Of a stretch of DNA of 64,000 nucleotides, positions 7,683-16,380 are shown one piece after another. The stretch is taken from the NCBI GenBank assembly GCA_038317345.1, contig JBBQBH010000004.1, positions 1 to 64,000 on the forward strand, given 5' to 3'. This stretch comes from Mayfieldus sp038317345 (GTDB lineage: Bacteria; Actinomycetota; Thermoleophilia; Solirubrobacterales; 70-9). The notes below the pieces were generated by a model that did no database searches, was not told the origin of the DNA, and saw nothing but the letters and a program-made list of their open reading frames with translations. Each line of letters opens with the position of its first letter. Within the stretch, counting starts at the first letter, position 1. A program made the position numbers and the translations under genes.

Positions 7683-9545
7683 ATGGAAGGCAGCGCTGAG
7701 TCGACGACCGACGCAACTCGCTCCAACGGATCCGGGGCGAGCACCTCGAACGGCACCATGGAGGCGGCGCTGCAGCGGATGACCAAGGCGGACCCCGAGC
7801 TGGCGGCGAGGCTGATCATCCAATCGCTGCCCGCGGCGGCCGCCACGATGCCGTCCAACCTCAGCTGGCGCCTCAGCATCGAGGGCCTTGGGGACTGGAC
7901 CGTGCGCGGCTCCGAGGACGGCGGCCCGGCGACCGTCGTGCCCTCAAACGGCGACGCCGGGGAGGACTTCGCGATCGAGACCGACCCCCAGGGCTTGGCA
8001 CGGCTGGCCGCCGGATCGAGCCCACTCGGGTTGATCCTGCGCGGGCGTCTGCGGCTGCGCGGCAAGCGCCGCAAGGCGCTGAAGCTGCGCCACCTGGACC
8101 CCGATGCCGGCCCACGCAAGATGGCGGCGTTGGGCATCGACGTCGACCCCGATCTGATCTACCGTTCACTGCCCTACGCGATCGACCCGGAATGGACGCG
8201 GGGGCACAGTTTCGCGATCGCCTTCGAGATCCTCGGGGAGGGCGGTGGCCGCTGGGTGGTCGAAGTGGACGACGGCAAGATCGAGGTGCACGTTGGGTCG
8301 GAGAACGGAGCCGAGACCCCGGGCTCGACCGTGCGCCTCTCCCGCGCCACCTGGGGCAAGCTGCTGCGCGGCGAGGTCACTCCGACGGTGGCGATGCAGA
8401 GCGGCCTCACGCGCGCCGACGGCGCGATGCATCCGGTGACGCTGTTCGGGCGCTGGGCCGATCGCGCCGACGGTGTCGACGGGCCCGAGCTGGAGCGCGA
8501 GGACCGCCAGCGGGCGATCCAGCAGCGGCGCATCGGCTCCTGGGGCTCGAGCACCAATGGCGCCGCATCACGCACCATCGACCCCGCCCAGGGCGGGGCG
8601 GCGGCGAAGCGCGACAACCTGCTCAGCTACGAGCAGCTCTACGCCCTGTGGGAGAAGCGCAACTGGCGTTCCCACGAGCTCGACTTCTCGATCGATCGCG
8701 AGCAGTGGCTGACGACGCCGACCGATGCGCAGCGGAACACCGCTTGGACGATGTCGAGCTTCTACGTCGGCGAGGAGCGGGTGGCAGCCGACCTGGCGCC
8801 GTTCATGCTCGCGGCGCCGACCGGTGAGGCCGAGGCATTTCTGGCCACCCAGCTGGTCGACGAGACCCGGCACGCGGTCTTTTTCGATCGCTGGGCCTCC
8901 GAGGTGATGGCGCTCTCGGCCGATGACATGCGCTCGCGGCTGACGGAGGCCGAGGAGACGATGATCGGCCCTTGGCACTTTCTCTTCGACGACTCGCTGC
9001 GCGACGTCGCCAATCGCCTCATGCGCAATCCAGACGACCTCGAGCTTTTCGTCGAAGGGATCGTGATCTACCACATGGTCACCGAGGGGGTGCTGGCGAT
9101 GACCGGGCAGCGGGTGATCCTTCAGTACATGGAGGACCACTCGATGTTCCCCGGCTTCCAGAAGGGCTTCTCGCTGGTCGAGCAGGACGAGCACCGCCAC
9201 ATCGCCTTCGGGGTGCGCTTCCTGCGCGACGTCTGCCGGGAGCGCCCCGAGATGCGCGACGTGGTGCTCAACACGCTGACCCGCCTGCTCCCCGAGGCTG
9301 CGCGCGTGTTCATACCCCCCTATGAGGATCCGAATACGACCGAGTTCGTCAGCTACGACAATCACTCCTCGCACGTCTACGGGTTCGCCTACAACGCGCT
9401 GCGGCGCCGCATGGACGTGATCGGGATCGAGATCCCACCCCCCGAGGAGCTGATGCCCGGGCCGATCGATCCGCGCGGGCTGGAGGCCGGGCCGATCGCG
9501 CAGCCGGTCGACATCGAGCCGGTGGTCGTCTCGCAGACCGCCTGA
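7683..9545 (+). CDS. double SCP2 - R2lox-like oxidase fusion
   Basis: A 620-residue protein started at ATG 7683 after a strong GAGGAGG. Residues about 28-140 and 165-262 are two SCP2-like lipid-binding domains. A linker leads to a ferritin-like R2 domain (about 310-590). Candidate dimetal ligands are E365, E394-xx-H397, E468, E503-xx-H506. V367 (E-x-V) and Y463, five residues before E468, match the Val and Tyr that form the ether cross-link in R2-like ligand-binding oxidases (R2lox). R2lox proteins hold a Mn/Fe centre and a fatty acid. The SCP2 domains may present a lipid substrate; that is inference. It is divergent from the degenerate oxidase operon. Confidence 0.82.
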   Translation: MEGSAESTTDATRSNGSGASTSNGTMEAALQRMTKADPELAARLIIQSLPAAAATMPSNLSWRLSIEGLGDWTVRGSEDGGPATVVPSNGDAGEDFAIETDPQGLARLAAGSSPLGLILRGRLRLRGKRRKALKLRHLDPDAGPRKMAALGIDVDPDLIYRSLPYAIDPEWTRGHSFAIAFEILGEGGGRWVVEVDDGKIEVHVGSENGAETPGSTVRLSRATWGKLLRGEVTPTVAMQSGLTRADGAMHPVTLFGRWADRADGVDGPELEREDRQRAIQQRRIGSWGSSTNGAASRTIDPAQGGAAAKRDNLLSYEQLYALWEKRNWRSHELDFSIDREQWLTTPTDAQRNTAWTMSSFYVGEERVAADLAPFMLAAPTGEAEAFLATQLVDETRHAVFFDRWASEVMALSADDMRSRLTEAEETMIGPWHFLFDDSLRDVANRLMRNPDDLELFVEGIVIYHMVTEGVLAMTGQRVILQYMEDHSMFPGFQKGFSLVEQDEHRHIAFGVRFLRDVCRERPEMRDVVLNTLTRLLPEAARVFIPPYEDPNTTEFVSYDNHSSHVYGFAYNALRRRMDVIGIEIPPPEELMPGPIDPRGLEAGPIAQPVDIEPVVVSQTA

Positions 9546-9662
9546 GCCTGCGCCGTTAGATTCCGCTACCTGGCACGGTCGAGTAGCAAGCGCAAATCGA
9601 GCCCCGGTCCGCGGGCGCTGGTCCGCGCCGCGGCGGCGGCGGTTGTTGTCGCGTCGGTCGCG

Positions 9663-10532
9663 GTGCCGCTGATTCGCCGTCGCCGGCACATCCCCGCCTC
9701 GCTGACGATCGCCGCCACGGCTGCCGGACCCCTGGCGATGACGGTGCTCTGGCCGCGCTCCAAAAAGCGCGATGCCGTGCTCTTCGCCCAGCAGATGTGG
9801 GCCTTCACGATGGTTCACGAGCTCCCCTACGACAACCCGCAGCGCCTGCGCGACCGCCTCCGCAGCCACTATCCGATCGCCGCCGACAGGGTGCTGGGCG
9901 GCGGCGAGCTGCCCACCCTTCGTCTGCAGCGGGCGCTGGCGGGGCTCGGCCGCCGCAACGTCGTCGACCGCGCCCTGACCTGGGCCCACTGGCTGTGGTT
10001 CCTGGAGCCGCACCTGGCGATGATCTGGATCCTCGTCCGTCACAACGAGCGCTTCCCACGTGCCGCGCGCCAGCTCGCCGCGACCTATGACATCGGCTGT
10101 GTCTTCTACTTCCTGGTCCCCACCGCCCCCCCGTGGTGGTCGTCCGAGCAGGGGCTGATCGAGGGCGACGTCCGCCGGATCATGGTCGAGGTTGGCGAGC
10201 AGGTCTGGGGGCGGGCCTGGGATCGGATGTACGACTCTCTGGGTGGCAACCCGTGGGCGGCGATGCCGTCGCTTCACTTCGCCACCTCGCTGATGGTCGC
10301 GATTCAGCTCAGCGAGGCAGGTCCGGTCGAGGGCGCGGTCGGCTGGGGCTACGCGCTGACCCTGGGCTTCGCGCTGGTCTACCTGGGCGAGCATTACGTC
10401 ACCGACCTGGTGGCGGGCGCCTTGCTGGTCGCTGCGGTACGGCGCGGGGAGCCGTACGTGGAGCCAATGGTGCTGAAGGTGAACCGCGCGTTGCAGCTAC
10501 TCGAGCGCACAGCCGGGTCGCAGCGCGAATGA
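9663..10532 (+). CDS. PAP2-type membrane phosphatase/transferase
   Basis: A 289-residue membrane protein with about six hydrophobic segments. The pair of motifs AMPSLHFATS and GEHYVTDLVAG matches the PAP2/inositolphosphotransferase active site (His in PSLH as acid-base, His and Asp in the second motif). Such enzymes work on lipid phosphates at the outer face of the membrane. GTG 9663 lacks a ribosome site; the frame is open back to the preceding stop and a CTG near 9570 is another possible start. It is probably cotranscribed with the gene before it. Confidence 0.75.
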   Translation: MPLIRRRRHIPASLTIAATAAGPLAMTVLWPRSKKRDAVLFAQQMWAFTMVHELPYDNPQRLRDRLRSHYPIAADRVLGGGELPTLRLQRALAGLGRRNVVDRALTWAHWLWFLEPHLAMIWILVRHNERFPRAARQLAATYDIGCVFYFLVPTAPPWWSSEQGLIEGDVRRIMVEVGEQVWGRAWDRMYDSLGGNPWAAMPSLHFATSLMVAIQLSEAGPVEGAVGWGYALTLGFALVYLGEHYVTDLVAGALLVAAVRRGEPYVEPMVLKVNRALQLLERTAGSQRE

Positions 10533-10569
10533 TCGCCAAGCCCGGTTCCGACGCTATTGCCCGGGTAGC

Positions 10570-11754
10570 ATGAGTTCACAGGAGCAGATGAGCGAGGCCA
10601 GATCCCTCGATCAGAAGGCGGAGGAAGAGGAGTTCTCCAGCGGTGTCGACGGGGGGGACGTCGACGAAGAGCCCTCGACCGACGAGATCAGTTTCTTCAC
10701 CAGGCGGCGCATCGCGCAGACGCTGGTCGTCGTCTTGCTGCTGATCATCGCGATCTATTTCCTGTTCCCGAAGCTGATCGGTCTCGAGAGCGCGCTCGGC
10801 AAGCTCGGCGACGGCGACCCGAAGTGGATCGCGGTGGCGATCGGCTTCAACGTCTTCGCCTACCTCGGGTTTGTCACCCTGTTCAAGGGGGTCGTCGGCG
10901 GCGACGTGCTGCCCCTGAAGTGGGTGGAGTCTTACGAGATCACGATGGCGGGCCTGGCCGCGGCGCTGCTTTTCTCGGCCGGCGGCGCCGGTGGCGTGGC
11001 CCTCAACTATTGGGCGCTGCGCCGCGCCGGGATGGGGGCCCGACGGGCCGCCTGTCGGATGGTCGCCTTCCTGGTTTTGCTCTACGCCGTCTACGTCACG
11101 GCTGTGATCGTCTTCGGGGTTCTGCTGCGCACCGGTGTGCTGCACGGGGAGGCGCCGATCGAGCTGACGATCATCCCGGCCGGGGTCGCCGGCATCGTGA
11201 TCGCGGTCGCGCTGCTGATCACACTGATCCCCGGCGACCTTCAGCGTCGCTTGGAAGGCATTCGCAGCGCCGGCCGCATGGGGCAGCTCGCGCACCGATT
11301 GGCGCCGGTGCCGGAGACGGCCGCGAGGGGCGTCCGAACCGCGATCGACATCGTGCTCCATCCAAGCCAGGGCTGGATTGCGATCGCCGGCGCGATCGGC
11401 TACTGGGCCGCCAACGTCGGGATCCTCTGGGCGAGCTTCAAGGCCTACGGGATCGAGGTGCCCCTGGGGGTTGTCGTGCAGGGGTTCTTCATCGGGCTGG
11501 CCGGCAACCTGTTCCCGTTCGCGCCGGCGGGAGTCGGTGCCGTGGACGCGGGGATGATCGGCGCCTTCGTGCTCTTCGGGTTGCCGGGCGACGAGGTGTT
11601 CGCCGCCGTGCTCACCTATCGCCTCAACGCCTTCTGGCTTCCGATCCCGTTTGGCGTCGTGGCCTTCTTCCAGCTGCGCAAGACGGTTCAGCGCTGGAAC
11701 GTGGAGGGCAAGCCGATCGACCGCGTCCCGGCCCCATCCCTCACCGGCGGCTGA
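10570..11754 (+). CDS. LPG synthase/flippase-like membrane protein (UPF0104)
   Basis: A 394-residue protein. An acidic, probably disordered N-terminus (about 1-45, rich in Glu and Asp) precedes roughly eight hydrophobic helices. Stretches such as LLFSAGGAGGVALNYWALRRAG and AGNLFPFAPAGVGAVDAGMIG are typical of the lysylphosphatidylglycerol synthase transmembrane (YbhN/UPF0104) family. There is no C-terminal synthase domain, so a lipid flippase or transporter role is more likely than aminoacyl transfer. It follows the PAP2 gene by 37 bases, consistent with a lipid-related pair. Confidence 0.75.
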   Translation: MSSQEQMSEARSLDQKAEEEEFSSGVDGGDVDEEPSTDEISFFTRRRIAQTLVVVLLLIIAIYFLFPKLIGLESALGKLGDGDPKWIAVAIGFNVFAYLGFVTLFKGVVGGDVLPLKWVESYEITMAGLAAALLFSAGGAGGVALNYWALRRAGMGARRAACRMVAFLVLLYAVYVTAVIVFGVLLRTGVLHGEAPIELTIIPAGVAGIVIAVALLITLIPGDLQRRLEGIRSAGRMGQLAHRLAPVPETAARGVRTAIDIVLHPSQGWIAIAGAIGYWAANVGILWASFKAYGIEVPLGVVVQGFFIGLAGNLFPFAPAGVGAVDAGMIGAFVLFGLPGDEVFAAVLTYRLNAFWLPIPFGVVAFFQLRKTVQRWNVEGKPIDRVPAPSLTGG

Positions 11755-11778
11755 GCGCGGCGTCCGAGGCCCTTCCAA

Positions 11779-11797
11779 TACTTCAGAAAGTGAAGTA
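11779..11797. promoter_or_regulatory. 19-bp dyad upstream of trxB
   Basis: A perfect inverted repeat with 7-bp arms, TACTTCA (11779-11785) and TGAAGTA (11791-11797), and a 5-base spacer lies about 30 bases before the trxB start in an AT-richer patch. Position and symmetry suggest an operator for a dimeric regulator; which one cannot be read from the sequence. Confidence 0.4.
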
Positions 11798-11825
11798 ACA
11801 TATAGGTAGGCTACGGAGTGAGGAA

Positions 11826-12830
11826 ATGAACGAGCCGAAGACTGAAGAACTGATCATCATCGGCGGTGGGCCGGCCGGCTACACGGCCGCCTTGTACGCG
11901 TCCCGCGCCAACCTCGAGCCACTCGTCATCGAGGGCTTCAGTTGGGGCGGACAGCTTCAGAACACCACCGACGTCGAGAACTACCCCGGCTATCCCGTGG
12001 GAATCATGGGTCCGGAGATGATGCAGGAGTTTCGCGCCCAGGCGGAGCGCTTCGGAACCCGCTTCATCACCGACAATGCCGACAGCGTCGAGCTCTCCGA
12101 CGGCGAGACACAGCGGGTCTGGCTCGGCGATGAGGAGTACCGCGCGAAGAGCGTGATCCTCTCGATGGGCGCCGAGCCCCGCCGGCTTGGCATCCCGGGC
12201 GAGCGCGAGCTGGCCGGGCGGGGTGTCTCGACCTGCGGAGTCTGCGACGGCGCCTTCTTCAAGGGAGAGCGGGTGATAGTGGTCGGCGGTGGCGACTCGG
12301 CGATGGAGGACGCGATCTTCATCGCCAAGTACGCGAGCCATCTGACGATCGTCCATCGCCGCGACGAGTTCCGCGCCTCGAAGATCATGCTCGAGCGGGC
12401 GCAGGCAGTCGACAACATCGACTTCAAGACCCCGTACATCCCGGAGGAGTTCATCGGCGGCGACGACGGCAAAATCGCTTCGGTCCGTCTGCGCCATGCC
12501 GACAGCGGCGAGACCGAGGAGCTCGAGGTCGGCGGAGCCTTCGTGGCGATCGGTCACACGCCGCAGTCGGACCTGATCAAGGATCAGGTGGATACCGACG
12601 ACGCTGGCTATGTGGTGACCCAAAACGGCTCCACGAAGACGAACCTCGCCGGCGTCTTCGCGGTCGGCGACCTGGTCGACCACACGTATCGGCAGGCGGT
12701 TACCGCCGCCGGCACCGGCTGCATGGGGGCACTCGACGCCGAGTGGTTCCTGCGCGACACGCCGCCGATGCCGGAGGCCCACTGGATGCCGGGCGGCGAG
12801 CCAGTCGAGATCGCGCCGCCGGCGCCCTAG
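11826..12830 (+). CDS. trxB: thioredoxin reductase
   Basis: A 334-residue FAD/NADPH flavoprotein that reduces thioredoxin. The FAD dinucleotide-binding motif is GGGPAGYTAALYA near the N-terminus, the redox pair is C137-GV-C140 followed by DGAFFKG, the NADPH-binding motif is VVGGGDSAMEDA, and the second FAD motif is AVGDLVDHTYRQAVTAAG. The length is normal for the low-molecular-weight class. No thioredoxin gene is adjacent. Start ATG 11826 follows a GAGTGAGGAA ribosome site; a dyad sits just upstream. Confidence 0.95.
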   Translation: MNEPKTEELIIIGGGPAGYTAALYASRANLEPLVIEGFSWGGQLQNTTDVENYPGYPVGIMGPEMMQEFRAQAERFGTRFITDNADSVELSDGETQRVWLGDEEYRAKSVILSMGAEPRRLGIPGERELAGRGVSTCGVCDGAFFKGERVIVVGGGDSAMEDAIFIAKYASHLTIVHRRDEFRASKIMLERAQAVDNIDFKTPYIPEEFIGGDDGKIASVRLRHADSGETEELEVGGAFVAIGHTPQSDLIKDQVDTDDAGYVVTQNGSTKTNLAGVFAVGDLVDHTYRQAVTAAGTGCMGALDAEWFLRDTPPMPEAHWMPGGEPVEIAPPAP

Positions 12831-12895
12831 CTCCCAGAGCGTTCGCCGAAGCTAGAGTGCACCTCGACCGAGCGAGCGAGGACGAGGAGGATCTG

Positions 12896-14044
12896 ATGGC
12901 GGCGATCGAGAGCCCCGAGAAGGTCGGGCTGAAGCCGTTTCACGAGTTCGACGAGGCCAACGAGACCTGGCCGCGGGGCGATCGCCCGGCGGCGATCCGC
13001 GAGGCGGCGGCCGAGTTCCGCGCTCGCTTTGCCACCCCCGAGAACCGCGTGCGAGCCGTGCGCACGGTGCCGATCGCCTCGGCCGGATATCCGCTCAAGT
13101 TCGCCTTCGGAGGCGCGGCGAAGGGAGCCAACCCCTACGTCAACATCATCAACCGCCTGCAGGTGATCCAGTACGAGGACTTCGACGGCAACCTGCGCAC
13201 GCTCGCCTACGAGCCCACCGTCACCGACGGCCCTCAGGAGGCGCCCTTCTACCAGCAGCAGCTCGAGCAGCTCCAAAAGCTCCCCGGGGGCGCCGGCGAC
13301 TACGTCGCCTACAACCTGCTGTCGAAGATCTGGCACACGGTCGAGAGCGCGCTCGCCGAGACCGGGCTGCGCCCAGAGGACGTCGACTTCGTCAGCTTCG
13401 ACCACCTCCACGTCCAGGACGTTCGCTTCATCCTCGGCTCCGAGACGCCGCCACCCGGACATCCGGAGGCGGTCAAGCCCCTGTTCCCAAACGCCAAGCT
13501 GCTCACCCAGCGCAAGGAGTGGGACACGTTCGCGTCGCTGCATCCGATGCAGTGGGCCTGGTACGTGAAGGATGGGATCGAGGGCATCAACGAGGACAAC
13601 GTCGTGCTGCTCGATGGCGACGTCGAGCTCGGCAAGGGCGTGGCCCTGGTCTGGACGCCCGGCCACACCGACGGCAACCACTCGCTGTGCATCAATACCG
13701 ACGACGGGGTCTGGGTCTCATCGGAGAACGGGGTGGCCGCGGATTCCTGGCACCCGCACCTCTCGAAGATCCCCGGCGTGCGAAAGACAGCGGAGTTCTT
13801 CGGGCGCGAGGTGATCCTCAACTCGAACACGCTCGAGGACTCGATCGACCAGTACGACTCGATGATCAAGGAGAAGGCGCTCGCCGATCCCAATCCGCGC
13901 GACCCGCGCTTCGCCAACGTCTTTCCGTCCTCGGAGCTGGCCGAGTGGAAGCGCCAGTGGCCGGTCCTGCCGACCTTCTTCTACGGCGGCATCGAGTACG
14001 GGACGATCGAGCGACCGGGGTCGGAGAACGGCCACCGCGCGTAG
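12896..14044 (+). CDS. metallo-beta-lactamase-fold hydrolase
   Basis: A 382-residue protein. ATG 12896 is chosen because GAGGAGG lies just before it. The metal-binding region reads SFDHLHVQD, a variant of the HxHxD motif, and a later WTPGHTDGNHSL supplies the next metal His. The N-terminal 120 residues are not part of the core fold and contain a conserved-looking Gly-rich stretch FAFGGAAKGANPYVNII. Substrate unknown. It converges closely (3 bases) on the hydroxyacyl-CoA dehydrogenase gene. Confidence 0.72.
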   Translation: MAAIESPEKVGLKPFHEFDEANETWPRGDRPAAIREAAAEFRARFATPENRVRAVRTVPIASAGYPLKFAFGGAAKGANPYVNIINRLQVIQYEDFDGNLRTLAYEPTVTDGPQEAPFYQQQLEQLQKLPGGAGDYVAYNLLSKIWHTVESALAETGLRPEDVDFVSFDHLHVQDVRFILGSETPPPGHPEAVKPLFPNAKLLTQRKEWDTFASLHPMQWAWYVKDGIEGINEDNVVLLDGDVELGKGVALVWTPGHTDGNHSLCINTDDGVWVSSENGVAADSWHPHLSKIPGVRKTAEFFGREVILNSNTLEDSIDQYDSMIKEKALADPNPRDPRFANVFPSSELAEWKRQWPVLPTFFYGGIEYGTIERPGSENGHRA

Positions 14045-14047
14045 GGA

Positions 14048-15547
14048 CTAGCTCCGCAGGCCGCTGCCAGTCCTGCGACCCAGGCGTCCCTCGGCGACCA
14101 TGCGTCGCAGCAGCGGCGCGGCGCGGTAGCGCTCCTCGCCCAGCTCCTCGTGCAGGGCATCGAGCACCGCCAGCACGTGGTCGAGTCCGATCGCGTCGCC
14201 CCACTCGAGTGGCCCGCGCGGGTGGTTGAAGCCGAGCCGCATCGCGGTGTCGATGTCGGCGGCGCTTCCAATCCCCTTCTGGAGCGCGAAGGCCGCCTCG
14301 TTTACGAGCTGGCAGACGATCCGCCCCAACACCAGGCCGGGGGAGTCCCCGACCCATTCCACCTGCAGTCCCAGGGCAGCGAAGAAGTCCTCAGCGCCAT
14401 CGCGCGTTTGCTGCGGCGTATAGGTGCCGGCGGTCAGCTCGACCAGCCTGGCGCTCTCCAGCGGCCCGAGCAGATGAAAGCCGACCGAGCTGCCTGCGTC
14501 GTCGAGCTCGGCGAGGCTTCCATCGGCAAGCAACACGAGCCGCGGCGCGTTGGCGCCCCCCAACGCCACCCCACGCAACGCTTTTGCGAGCTCGCCATCG
14601 CCGACGATCTCGGCGGGCGGCAGGGTCTCTGGCTTGTCGCCCCTTGCATCGCCGATCGCGACCACTTCCGGATCAGGGGACCGATACGCCGTCTCCGAGT
14701 AGTCGTAATAACCGCGCCCCGTCTTTCGCCCCAATCGCCCCGCGGAGACCATCTGCTGCTGGATCGGGTGGGGTTGCCAACGCGGCTCGTGGAAGCTCTG
14801 CTCCCAGAAGGACTTCGCGACCTCGAAGTTGATGTCAATGCCAACCAGGTCCATGAGCTCGAACGGGCCCATGCGAAAGCCGCCGCCGACCCGGCAGATG
14901 CGGTCGATCGTCTCGGCGTCGGCGATGCGGTCGCCGAGGAGGCGCAGCGCCTCGAGGAAGAAGGGGCGCGCGCAACGATTGGCGATGAAACCGATCTCGT
15001 CGGCGGCGCGCACAGGCGCACGCCCGATTCGCTCGCCGACATCGGCGACCAGCTGCAGTGCCTCCTCCGATGACTCTTGCCCGGCCACGACCTCGACCAG
15101 CTCCATCAACGCCGGCGGATTGAAGAAGTGCATGCCGACGACCCGTTGCGGCTCGGGCACCCCGGCCGCGATCGCGGTCACCGAGAGCGAGGAGGTGTTC
15201 GTGGCCAGGACGGCTTCCGGGCCACAGACCTCGGCCAGCTGGGCGAACAGCTTCTGCTTCAGCCCCAGCTGCTCCGGCGCGGCCTCGATCACCAGCTCGC
15301 AGCCGGCCAGGTCCTCGACTCGCGGGGCTACCCGCAGGCGCTCGGCGGCTTGCTCGGCTTCCTCGCCGCTCCATCGCCCTCGCTCGACCCCCTTTTCGAG
15401 GCCCGCGCGCAGGCGCTGCTCACCGGCCGGCAGCGCCTCGGCGACCGGGTCGTGCAGCCGCGTCTCGAAGCCCCCCAGGCAGGCGATCTGAGCGATGCCG
15501 GCACCCATCGTCCCGGCGCCGACGACGCCTATGCTCTCGACCTTCAG
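14048..15547 (-). CDS. 3-hydroxyacyl-CoA dehydrogenase
   Basis: About 499 residues. The NAD-binding motif GVVGAGTMGAGIAQIA begins a few residues from the start; the catalytic His lies in VVGMHFFNPP and the conserved Asn in ATNTSSLSVT. Two copies of the C-terminal dimerisation domain follow (RCARPFF ... and FNHPRGPLEWGD ...), as in PaaH-type enzymes. No ATG/GTG/TTG precedes the Rossmann motif in a sensible place; CTG 15547, four bases after GGAGG, is the best start. It belongs with the upstream enoyl-CoA hydratase and acyl-CoA dehydrogenase in fatty-acid or related acyl-CoA beta-oxidation. Confidence 0.88.
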   Translation of the reverse strand: MKVESIGVVGAGTMGAGIAQIACLGGFETRLHDPVAEALPAGEQRLRAGLEKGVERGRWSGEEAEQAAERLRVAPRVEDLAGCELVIEAAPEQLGLKQKLFAQLAEVCGPEAVLATNTSSLSVTAIAAGVPEPQRVVGMHFFNPPALMELVEVVAGQESSEEALQLVADVGERIGRAPVRAADEIGFIANRCARPFFLEALRLLGDRIADAETIDRICRVGGGFRMGPFELMDLVGIDINFEVAKSFWEQSFHEPRWQPHPIQQQMVSAGRLGRKTGRGYYDYSETAYRSPDPEVVAIGDARGDKPETLPPAEIVGDGELAKALRGVALGGANAPRLVLLADGSLAELDDAGSSVGFHLLGPLESARLVELTAGTYTPQQTRDGAEDFFAALGLQVEWVGDSPGLVLGRIVCQLVNEAAFALQKGIGSAADIDTAMRLGFNHPRGPLEWGDAIGLDHVLAVLDALHEELGEERYRAAPLLRRMVAEGRLGRRTGSGLRS

Positions 15548-15576
15548 CGCTCCTCCCTGAACACGTTTGCCATCGG

Positions 15577-16347
15577 CTACTTCCCCTTGAAGTCGGGCTT
15601 GCGCTTTTCGATGAACGCCCGCATCCCCTCGACCCGATCCTCGGTCGCCATCGACAGCTCGTAGAGGCGACGCTCCATCTCCAGCCCAGCGGACAGGGAG
15701 GTCTCGTCGGCCGCGATGACCGCCTGCTTGGCGAGCCTGGCCGCGATCGGCGGCCGCTCCGCGACCCGACCGGCAAGCTCCAGGGCCTCCTCGAGCCACT
15801 TCTCCTCCTTGGCGACGACGTTCACCAACCCGGCCTCATGCGCTTCGGCCGCGTTGATCCGGCGCCCGGTCAGCACCAGGTCCATCGCTCGCTGTTTGCC
15901 GAGCACGCGGGCGAGTCGCTGCGTTCCACCGCCGCCGGGGATGATCCCCAGGGTGATCTCGGGCTGTCCGAACTCGGCCGTCTCCGAAGCGACGATCAAG
16001 TCGCAGAGGAGAGCCAGCTCGAAGCCCCCACCGAGTGCCCAGCCCGAGACTGCGGCGATCAGCGGCGTCTTCAGCGCCGCCAAGCGCCTCCAGAACGAGG
16101 CCGCGGGGTGATACAGCGCCTCCTCGAATGAGCGCTCGACCGTCACCTTGATGTCTGCACCGGCGGCGAACACTTCGTCGGAGCCGGCGATCACCACGCA
16201 TCGCACCTGCGGATCGGCGTCGAAGCCCTCCAGCGCCGTCGCCAGCTCCGCCATCAACTCCGGCGACAGCGCGTTGCGCGCCTCGGGACGGTTCAGCTGG
16301 CAGAGCGCGACATGCTCGTCGACCGTCGTCTTGACGAATTCAGCCAC
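15577..16347 (-). CDS. enoyl-CoA hydratase/isomerase
   Basis: A 256-residue crotonase-fold enzyme hydrating trans-2-enoyl-CoA. The oxyanion-hole regions ALSPELM/AAGADIK and AVSGWALGGGFELAL are present, as are both catalytic Glu residues (in GGGFELAL and GQPEITLGIIPGGGGT). The GTG start at 16347 lies 33 bases after the stop of the acyl-CoA dehydrogenase. It lies between dehydrogenase and hydroxyacyl-CoA dehydrogenase genes and so supplies the second step of the same pathway. Confidence 0.9.
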   Translation of the reverse strand: MAEFVKTTVDEHVALCQLNRPEARNALSPELMAELATALEGFDADPQVRCVVIAGSDEVFAAGADIKVTVERSFEEALYHPAASFWRRLAALKTPLIAAVSGWALGGGFELALLCDLIVASETAEFGQPEITLGIIPGGGGTQRLARVLGKQRAMDLVLTGRRINAAEAHEAGLVNVVAKEEKWLEEALELAGRVAERPPIAARLAKQAVIAADETSLSAGLEMERRLYELSMATEDRVEGMRAFIEKRKPDFKGK

Positions 16348-16380
16348 CGGGCTCGATCCATAGCCCGAGCGACGAGCGAC

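Noticed and set aside
6725..8137. Continuous frame extending the COX1-like gene by about 470 residues upstream
   Set aside because: It runs antisense to other coding sequence and over the COX2-like gene in another frame; the COX1 similarity begins at ATG 6724, which overlaps the COX2-like stop by four bases.
8568..10394. Long minus-strand frame opposite the R2lox-like and PAP2 genes
   Set aside because: His/Arg/Asp-rich shadow translation; both plus-strand genes have recognisable motifs.
10576..11778. 400-residue minus-strand frame opposite the flippase-like gene
   Set aside because: Shadow composition and no motif; the plus-strand protein has clear membrane topology and family motifs.
15548..15799. 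N-terminal extension of the hydroxyacyl-CoA dehydrogenase
   Set aside because: The extension overlaps the enoyl-CoA hydratase gene and has no family similarity.
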